From: JAGLCW01 sp964427915
GTDB taxonomy: Bacteria > Caldisericota > Caldisericia > UBA6126
Reading direction: 5' to 3'
NCBI GenBank assembly: GCA_964427915.1
Contig: CAYRWA010000054.1
Location: 1 to 37,418, forward strand
DNA: 37,418 nt
Shown here piece after piece: positions 32,207 through 37,418 of the stretch. The notes beneath the pieces were generated by a model that was not told the DNA's origin, did no database searches, and saw only the letters and a list, made by a program, of their open reading frames with translations. Both the position numbers and the translations under genes were made by a program. Each line of letters opens with the position of its first letter. Within the stretch, counting starts at the first letter, position 1.

Positions 32207-33195
32207 ATTGCCCGAACCTCCTCTTGAATGGATTTTTTTGGGTCGTTGTAGAGACGAATTGCAATCGACCTACAGGTTCCCTCACATATACCGCATCCTT
32301 GACATTTTGCTTCCTCTACAAATGCAACAATACGTTGTCCTTTCGTGATTGGCTTAATAGCCTTCTTAGGACATACATCCACACAATACAAACATCCTGT
32401 GCATCGTATTGGATCCACTTTTGCAAAAAGCTGTTTTCGCTTTAAGAACATAGGGATAAACCCAAGCAATAAACACACAGCTAAGAAAACAAGTGGAATT
32501 GAAATTTGTTGCAGAAAAGAGGGAACTGTTCCCTCATATGGAACGGGGGTTTCGGGTAAATAGGGCAGAGGAAAAATGGCTGTTAAAAGAATCATAAATC
32601 CTGTAAGGATAAGAAACAGTGATAACGGTGGGGTAATTTTCGGTCTGGCAATTCGTTTAAAATGTACTATGAGACCTAGTAGGATCAAGATGGGAAGCAA
32701 TAGGTGAAGACCAAAATTAACCGACAACAAATCTTGATATTGCCTACGGCCGTATTCAAAGAAGTCGGCCCATTTCATTAACATCGCTTCAAAACGAGGG
32801 GTATAAGAAGAAAAGAACCCCGTATAGATAAGTATAACCACCAAGAAGACGAGCACCAAACCGCTAACCCAACCTAGATTTCGTGGTTTCGCAATTTTAT
32901 TGGTCATCCACATTCGTAGCAAATGTAGTAAAGAAAACAAAAGCATGCCCATGGCAGCATATCGATGAAAAGTTCGCAAGTAAACTCCAAAGGGAAGTTG
33001 GTTTGTGATATAAACCAAGGAACCATATGCACCCGGGATAGGGGTGTTATATGCTCCGCCAATAGCAGGAACAAAATTCATGAACAAAAAAGTTCCCGAA
33101 AGGATTTGAAATACTAAAAATATAAAAGTAATCCCACCAAGGTAGTAAAAAGGATTGTTTAAATACGATACCGTTTTTGCTTGGATGTCTCTCAT
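32188..33195 (-). CDS. cytochrome b fused to a 2[4Fe-4S] ferredoxin domain
   Basis: A 335-residue protein. Residues 1-185 are the four-helix cytochrome b domain with both heme-ligand pairs intact: His77/His91 (LRTFHRYAAMGMLLFSLLHLLRM region) and His164/His178. Two more helices follow (about 190-208 and 231-250). The region where a PEWY/PDWY motif would lie reads LPETPVPYEGTVPSFLQQ, so no Qo motif is recognisable. Residues 262-313 are a cytoplasmic ferredoxin domain: CTGCLYCVDVCP (Cys265, 268, 271, 275) and CQGCGICEGTC (Cys298, 301, 304, 308; the last is followed by Arg, not Pro). With six helices and N-terminus in, the ferredoxin faces the cytoplasm. ATGA overlap with the Rieske gene. Confidence 0.94.
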   Translation of the reverse strand: MRDIQAKTVSYLNNPFYYLGGITFIFLVFQILSGTFLFMNFVPAIGGAYNTPIPGAYGSLVYITNQLPFGVYLRTFHRYAAMGMLLFSLLHLLRMWMTNKIAKPRNLGWVSGLVLVFLVVILIYTGFFSSYTPRFEAMLMKWADFFEYGRRQYQDLLSVNFGLHLLLPILILLGLIVHFKRIARPKITPPLSLFLILTGFMILLTAIFPLPYLPETPVPYEGTVPSFLQQISIPLVFLAVCLLLGFIPMFLKRKQLFAKVDPIRCTGCLYCVDVCPKKAIKPITKGQRIVAFVEEAKCQGCGICEGTCRSIAIRLYNDPKKSIQEEVRAIWLTKN

Positions 33196-33701
33196 TGTGC
33201 ACCTTCTTCAATGCTTTCTAGATAGATATCGTCTCCGTCGATCATAACGGTATACACTGGCAAACCTCTTGGTGGAGGTCCTTCTGTAACCTCACCGGTG
33301 GTTGGGTCAAATGCACCATTGTGGCAATTGCACCATATTCTTTTCTCAGGTACTTGTTCTTCGTCCCATCGGACAATACATCCAAGATGAGGACACACAG
33401 CGCTGTAAGCATGAAACTCTCCATCAATATTCGTAATGATTCCATAAATATCCTGCCGAACATATTGAGGACCTGCATAGGGAAGATCTAACTTGACGCT
33501 AAAAGAATGTCCCGTTCCTTCTGGAACATCTTTAACAGAAGCAATTACGATGGGTTCAAACTCGGCTGTAAATTGATATCCAAAAAATTTGAAGGGTTCT
33601 GCATCATGATAAAATAGTTGTAGCAATGGCGAAGAGAACACAAACCCCGTCAACAACATACAAACAATCGTTGCTATAAGTACTTTACTGCTTTTTGTCA
33701 T
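33192..33701 (-). CDS. Rieske [2Fe-2S] protein, menaquinone-type
   Basis: A 169-residue protein with one N-terminal transmembrane helix (about 7-28) and a Rieske domain facing outward. Box I is CPHLGC (Cys103, His105, Cys108) and box II is CNCHNGAFD (Cys124, Cys126, His127), so all four cluster ligands and both disulfide cysteines are present. Box II departs from the usual CPCHGSxYD: Ser is Gly129 and Tyr is Phe131, which removes two hydrogen bonds known to raise the potential and suggests a low-potential cluster. No twin-arginine motif precedes the helix (MTKSSKVLIA). The start at 33701 is chosen for GGAGG 5 bp upstream. First gene of the operon. Confidence 0.94.
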   Translation of the reverse strand: MTKSSKVLIATIVCMLLTGFVFSSPLLQLFYHDAEPFKFFGYQFTAEFEPIVIASVKDVPEGTGHSFSVKLDLPYAGPQYVRQDIYGIITNIDGEFHAYSAVCPHLGCIVRWDEEQVPEKRIWCNCHNGAFDPTTGEVTEGPPPRGLPVYTVMIDGDDIYLESIEEGAQ

Positions 33702-33761
33702 ACAAACCTCCAACAAAAAGTACGCCCCATAAAAAAAAAATGAATGATCCTACACGTATTC

Positions 33762-33767
33762 ATTATA
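33762..33767 (-). promoter_or_regulatory. candidate -10 box of the Rieske-Flx operon
   Basis: TATAAT on the minus strand about 60 bp before the Rieske start, in the context TATAATGAATAC, identical to the candidate ydbC promoter region at 6810-6799. No good -35 hexamer is found at 16-18 bp. An A-run lies just upstream of the -10 box. It lies in the 128-bp gap separating the operon from the pilin genes. Confidence 0.4.
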
Positions 33768-33829
33768 TAAATTTTTTTTGGGAAATAATGACGAATCGGT
33801 AAAGAATTGTTTCAATTCGAAAATGAAGA

Positions 33830-34390
33830 CTACGATTCCATTGAAAAAAAAGATACGCGACCAACCCGAATTCTTCCTGTAGCTACCTTTACAATCACTA
33901 CACTGCTACGCAAATCAGGAAACGAAGTTAAAATAATATGACCTCCTGCCGAAGGAGTCCCTGTATATTTAAATGTAACTGTACGAGGAAGGAGGGGGGA
34001 CCCGCTATAACCAAATTCAACAGAACCGCTGCAGATATTTCCATATTCATCAACATAGGCAGGAGTTGCTATTCCGAAATAGTAAGGATAGCCAATATTG
34101 GTAGGGAAGGTTCGCTTGATATATTTGCCAGGGCACTCTAAACCATTTTCTTCCGTTTCAAAAACATAGTAATTTTGTGTTGGATAAAACACTGCTTTTA
34201 AGTTTTGATGCGTAGAAATTGATTTCATGCGAAGCATCTGGAGATCTTCTGCTAGCGTGCTAATACAGATATCGAGCTGCCGTTGTTGCAAAACATCTCT
34301 TGATAAAGAAACGAATGATCCGCTTAGAATCACAATCAAAGCCAGCCAAAAAAAGAGTTCAAAAAAGATATGGGCCGATTTCCTCTTCAT
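33830..34390 (-). CDS. GspH-like pilin/pseudopilin
   Basis: A 186-residue pilin-like protein. The N-terminal hydrophobic helix HIFFELFFWLALIVILSG keeps a Glu at the position of mature Glu5, but the usual Gly before the cleavage site is Ala or absent, so the processing site is atypical. The C-terminal half is a beta-rich globular domain with GspH-like spacing. It begins one base after the prepilin peptidase stop and is the last gene of the pilin operon. Minor pilins initiate pilus assembly or form a DNA-uptake pseudopilus. Confidence 0.75.
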   Translation of the reverse strand: MKRKSAHIFFELFFWLALIVILSGSFVSLSRDVLQQRQLDICISTLAEDLQMLRMKSISTHQNLKAVFYPTQNYYVFETEENGLECPGKYIKRTFPTNIGYPYYFGIATPAYVDEYGNICSGSVEFGYSGSPLLPRTVTFKYTGTPSAGGHIILTSFPDLRSSVVIVKVATGRIRVGRVSFFSMES

Positions 34391-34391
34391 G

Positions 34392-35006
34392 TTACAAAAA
34401 CATGCCTAAAATGAAGCCAAAAGATATGAAGGGAATCAATGGAATTTTTTGGAGTCGGGTTGACCTTACAAAATGAAATTTTTGTAGAGACATAACGACA
34501 ATTGCATAGATGCTCCCTAGTAGAAAGGTCATACAATAAGAGGCCCATATAGTGGCCACAGAAAACAAAGGCGAAAGCAAACCAAAGAAAATGATGTCGC
34601 CTTCTCCCAATCCCTGTTTTTTGGAAAGTATATACGGAAGAAACATGAGCAAAAAGCCTATGAATCCTCTACATAAAGAAATACATAGCACGCGCATCCA
34701 AGATGCGCCAACAAAAGAGTCCAAAAGTACAAATGAAGGCAATCGGATACTTTCCATTGTTTTCAGCCAGTCTTGGATAACGCTATAACCAGTTATGTTC
34801 GATACAGCATTCTGTATTATAGATAGCCATGGAGGAAAACTTGCAGAAAATCTCCAAGAAGCAGGTATCAATACAAGGATGAAAACAAGGAGAAATAAAC
34901 CCCAAAACCAACTAACAGAAATACTTTGCTTGCGTATATCTTCAACTGAAAAAATCAGTAGCGTGCAAAACAATACAGCATTAGCCACGGTAGTACACTT
35001 TCGCAA
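34392..35006 (-). CDS. minimal prepilin peptidase (A24 family)
   Basis: A 204-residue polytopic membrane protein with about six helices. The two catalytic Asp residues of type 4 prepilin peptidases are visible: Asp23 in SVEDIRKQSIS and Asp137 in GLGEGD (GxGD motif). The N-terminal cysteine-rich methyltransferase-like domain of classical PilD is missing, so this is the short form that contains only the peptidase part. It would cleave the prepilins encoded around it at the inner face of the membrane. It overlaps the preceding gene by 26 bp. Confidence 0.9.
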   Translation of the reverse strand: MRKCTTVANAVLFCTLLIFSVEDIRKQSISVSWFWGLFLLVFILVLIPASWRFSASFPPWLSIIQNAVSNITGYSVIQDWLKTMESIRLPSFVLLDSFVGASWMRVLCISLCRGFIGFLLMFLPYILSKKQGLGEGDIIFFGLLSPLFSVATIWASYCMTFLLGSIYAIVVMSLQKFHFVRSTRLQKIPLIPFISFGFILGMFL

Positions 35007-35562
35007 TCTCGCGTTTCAGAATTTTTCCATTGGTTTCTTCTTCTGTCGAAATGGTATATTTCATAGTTAATGTTGTTGGATAGATGTATTGATGAGACAA
35101 CACATAACATTTATGATAGGAATTAACATACAAAGGTACTTTCAACAGTGGATGGGAAGTAATACCTTGTTGGTCAGGTTTTAACAAAAACACTGACATC
35201 TGGCAGATAATTTTCGTTGATGTTTCATTGATAAATGTATACACCAACACCATATCTTCTACATGCAAAGGACTACTCTTTATATACACCTTTGGCTGTT
35301 GAGATAACTGCAATTTTAATCCTTCTCGCCCTCCATTTTTGTACAAATCTAGTACAATCATTTCCCCTACTTCTTTTGCTTGATCCATTTTTATTTGATC
35401 CAACTGAGCTTGCATAGCAAGTTGATTTCGGATGGTCTGCTGCATGAAATAAATAGATAGGAGCAAAAGCAGAGAAATGATAAACACAACTGCAGGCAGA
35501 GCAAACCCTTTTCGTTTTCTACAAGAACACTGGTGAAAAAATAAAATAGTATTGGTTCTCAT
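34981..35562 (-). CDS. PilX/GspK-like minor pilin
   Basis: A 193-residue protein with a prepilin-type leader: a basic stretch ending RKRKG, then FALPAVVFIISLLLLLSIYF. Mature residue 5 is not Glu, as is common for PilX/GspK-type tip pilins. The rest is a soluble domain with no close relative recognised. The gene overlaps the one before by 4 bp and the peptidase by 26 bp, consistent with a tight pilin operon. Confidence 0.82.
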   Translation of the reverse strand: MRTNTILFFHQCSCRKRKGFALPAVVFIISLLLLLSIYFMQQTIRNQLAMQAQLDQIKMDQAKEVGEMIVLDLYKNGGREGLKLQLSQQPKVYIKSSPLHVEDMVLVYTFINETSTKIICQMSVFLLKPDQQGITSHPLLKVPLYVNSYHKCYVLSHQYIYPTTLTMKYTISTEEETNGKILKREIAKVYYRG

Positions 35563-36077
35563 GGTGTTAGCTTATAAAAAAGCATCCTGCAATACGTTCT
35601 GCCTAGAATGTCTTCGATACAAATTTGAATTTGCAAGGAATCAGCATCAGGGTATCTTGTGATCATAAACTTTTTGATTACTTTTTGCGTTAGATTTTGA
35701 AAGGTTCCGTATCCAATATCGCGACCAACTTCATTGCCTTTTGTATAATAACGAATGAGTTTTTGATCCACCGTTTTAAAAGACAAAATTTGTTCACTAA
35801 TACCTTCTTTTGGGCGAATAGAAGTTGGTTCATACAGGAACTGCGTCCACTGCGTTTCGATATCTTCTAGTAAAAACAAAACATCGTAGTATACAGAATT
35901 TTGTTTGCTATTGTTGTAAAATGACTGTGAATACATCTGTATCCAGTTCCCGATAGGGAATAGAATCATTGTGCACAGTACAACACTTACTACAGTTTCT
36001 ACTGTACTAAATGTGTTGAGAATAGTTTTCTCCCTTTTTTGCAGTAGTTTCATAATTTTTCTCTTATGGAGTCGCAT
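35559..36077 (-). CDS. degenerate pilin-like protein
   Basis: A 172-residue protein with a pilin-like N-terminus: basic residues, then FSTVETVVSVVLCTMILFPIG, in which Glu occupies mature position 5 but Thr stands before the expected cleavage site instead of Gly. It may be processed inefficiently or not at all. The start may be 36077 (overlaps the gene before by 14 bp) or the ATG at 36053. The soluble C-terminal part has no recognised family; by context it is a GspJ/PilW-like minor pilin. Confidence 0.7.
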   Translation of the reverse strand: MRLHKRKIMKLLQKREKTILNTFSTVETVVSVVLCTMILFPIGNWIQMYSQSFYNNSKQNSVYYDVLFLLEDIETQWTQFLYEPTSIRPKEGISEQILSFKTVDQKLIRYYTKGNEVGRDIGYGTFQNLTQKVIKKFMITRYPDADSLQIQICIEDILGRTYCRMLFYKLTP

Positions 36078-36570
36078 GTTTTTTCACAAAAAGTGAAGTT
36101 GCAACATACCTACTGGATGCAAACGTGACAAAAACAATCACATGGTAAAAAACGTATTCTTGTTGGTAGATCGTATCTGATGATTTTGAAATAAGGACTT
36201 GATAAGGATTTTCAAGGAGCTCAGGGGGTAGAGAGATTGAAAAATAAGAAGAAGCACTGGCTAATGGAACGGGAATGGTAACAAATGGATCGTTTGTGAT
36301 TGCCTGGTAATCGAAGGGAGTGGGGAAAAAGGTTTCTTCTTGAATCCAGTCTTGGTTTGCGTTGTGGAGCTGGCAAGCAATAAAATGACTTGTTTCAGAC
36401 AGTTTACGCTGAAGGTGTGCATGTGTTTTGTGAGAATGTACAAAGACCATCCAATTTTGAAATCCCCATAAAAAAAGGAGTATACATATAACAGAAACCA
36501 GGGTTTCCAAATAGGTAAACCCTGGTTTTCTTGAATTTCTTATTCGTGGGAATCTAGCATTTTTTTGCAT
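36064..36570 (-). CDS. GspI/PilV-like minor pilin
   Basis: A 168-residue prepilin with a standard site: RKPG followed by FTYLETLVSVICILLFLWG, with Gly at -1 and Glu at +5. The leader is about 17 residues long. The soluble domain is beta-rich and ends in a hydrophobic FVTFASSRYVATSLFV segment. It begins 17 bp after the major pilin-like gene, with a weak ribosome binding site. Confidence 0.82.
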   Translation of the reverse strand: MQKNARFPRIRNSRKPGFTYLETLVSVICILLFLWGFQNWMVFVHSHKTHAHLQRKLSETSHFIACQLHNANQDWIQEETFFPTPFDYQAITNDPFVTIPVPLASASSYFSISLPPELLENPYQVLISKSSDTIYQQEYVFYHVIVFVTFASSRYVATSLFVKKHATP

Positions 36571-36587
36571 GATTCTGTTTGGATCAA

Positions 36588-37127
36588 TTATCCTTCAGAA
36601 AGAACAATTTCACAGTTGGAGTCATATATATCATCAAACTCCTCGGTGTAGGAAATAGTTATCGTATCGGTGGCAAAAGTTGCTGATATATCAGTAATTT
36701 CTGCTGTTTTATTGGGTCCAATAGACCAAATTATATAGTTTTGATGGTCATCAAAAATTTGATACTGATATTCATTATCGGACGCAGCTTGATTAAAAAT
36801 ATCGACAGGAATGCGTACGCCTAAATAATCAATACCACCGGGAAGCCCGGCTATTGTATAACTTGCACTTGTGTTAATGGCGTCATCGGTTGCATCAATG
36901 CCCAGTAAATCGTCTAAAGATGCTGGATATTGTCCCCAATCGGTATAAAAACACTTAATAGCAGTGGATATAGTGGAAAGATCCATTTTAGCTCGGGCTG
37001 ATTTGCTTCGATTAATATACCCTGCAACTTGCGGTACTGCGACTCCTGCAATAATTACAATAATGCCAATTGTTATCAACAATTCAACTAACGTAAAGGC
37101 ACGCTTTCGTTCTCTAATTTTCTTCAT
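36588..37127 (-). CDS. GspG/PilA-like major pseudopilin
   Basis: A 179-residue prepilin, first gene of the operon. The leader is 10 residues of mainly basic character, then FTLVELLITIGIIVIIAGVA, the classic pilin helix with Glu5; the -1 residue is Ala instead of Gly. The following AVPQVAGYINRSKSARAKMDLSTI and TDWGQYPASLDDLL match the GspG-type layout. The ATG has AGGAGG 4 bp upstream. It forms the fibre of a type IV pilus or type II-like secretion or competence pseudopilus. No assembly ATPase or platform gene lies in the window. Confidence 0.9.
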   Translation of the reverse strand: MKKIRERKRAFTLVELLITIGIIVIIAGVAVPQVAGYINRSKSARAKMDLSTISTAIKCFYTDWGQYPASLDDLLGIDATDDAINTSASYTIAGLPGGIDYLGVRIPVDIFNQAASDNEYQYQIFDDHQNYIIWSIGPNKTAEITDISATFATDTITISYTEEFDDIYDSNCEIVLSEG

Positions 37128-37278
37128 AATTCCTCCTAATTTGTTTGATTCCTTTGTACAAAAAGCATGAGAATACTTTTTGAAATAAGAAATTCAGAAG
37201 GGAAAAAGATTGTAGAAGGAAAGTTTTGTTTGTATGCCGTACTAAAGAAGCGCTGATAACGGCTATTTGATGAATCAT

Positions 37279-37305
37279 AACTGAAGTAGCTGAAGTAACT
37301 GAAAA
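37279..37305. repeat. three 9-bp tandem units downstream of 5S rRNA
   Basis: AACTGAAGT, AGCTGAAGT and AACTGAAAA follow one another. They lie in the 192-bp gap between the 5S gene and the pilin operon. That gap shows no gene and, apart from these units and a T-run (minus strand) just after the 5S 3' end, nothing I can interpret. Confidence 0.5.
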
Positions 37306-37319
37306 AAAGCATAAAAAAA

Positions 37320-37418
<99 letters not shown>

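Overview
The window is a continuous piece of an AT-rich bacterial chromosome. It opens with a tRNA-Ala on the minus strand and closes inside a 5S rRNA gene on the minus strand. Most genes have good GGAGG-type ribosome binding sites, start-stop overlaps are common, and TTG starts occur. The YdbC/PC4 protein, the copper-amine-oxidase stalk domain, the CsaB domain and the menaquinone-type PDWY cytochrome b fit a Firmicutes-like or related deep-branching, probably anaerobic lineage. I cannot name the organism.

Layout. 1-4.8 kb: tRNA-Ala, a membrane protein with three copies of a DUF4234-like segment, and a PAS-GAF-PAS histidine kinase cut in two by an intact IS110-group element whose left end can carry a bridge RNA. 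4.8-7.5 kb: an ABC-2 exporter pair behind a ydbC gene, then a small divergent membrane protein. 7.5-9.3 kb: a complete IS1634-like element with 28-bp terminal inverted repeats and a 7-bp target duplication. 9.3-18.6 kb, plus strand: an unknown small protein, a membrane-anchored STAND-like NTPase with a regular alternating 36/41-residue C-terminal repeat, msrA, a GNAT-like protein, a three-enzyme fusion (GT4 + WecG/TagA + CsaB) and comF.

18.5-33.7 kb, minus strand: one long run of tightly packed genes. In transcription order it begins with a Rieske protein, a cytochrome b fused to a 2[4Fe-4S] ferredoxin, an MvhD/FlxD-like [2Fe-2S] protein, two FlxB/FlxC-like (AsrA/HydB-like) iron-sulfur proteins, a FlxA-like FAD/NAD(P)H oxidoreductase, a second cytochrome b with a PDWY quinol motif, and two small membrane proteins. 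It continues through a secreted propeller/FN3/stalk protein into dnaN, recF and dciA, then a membrane-anchored protein, a LapA-like protein and a methyltransferase/metallo-beta-lactamase fusion. 33.8-37.1 kb, minus strand: type IV pilin-like genes with a minimal prepilin peptidase.

The most interesting system is the Rieske-cytochrome b-Flx operon. Its two cytochromes b are degenerate in complementary ways. One keeps the quinol-site motif and both heme bL histidines but has lost both heme bH histidines (Arg109, Tyr218). The other keeps all four heme histidines, has no recognisable PEWY/PDWY motif, and carries a cytoplasmic ferredoxin domain. I infer an asymmetric, heterodimeric bc-type complex. 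In it the low-potential branch would run from bL across the dimer to bL', bH', the ferredoxin domain and the Flx module, linking menaquinol/menaquinone chemistry to NAD(P)H. This is a hypothesis built from motifs and gene order and has not been tested.
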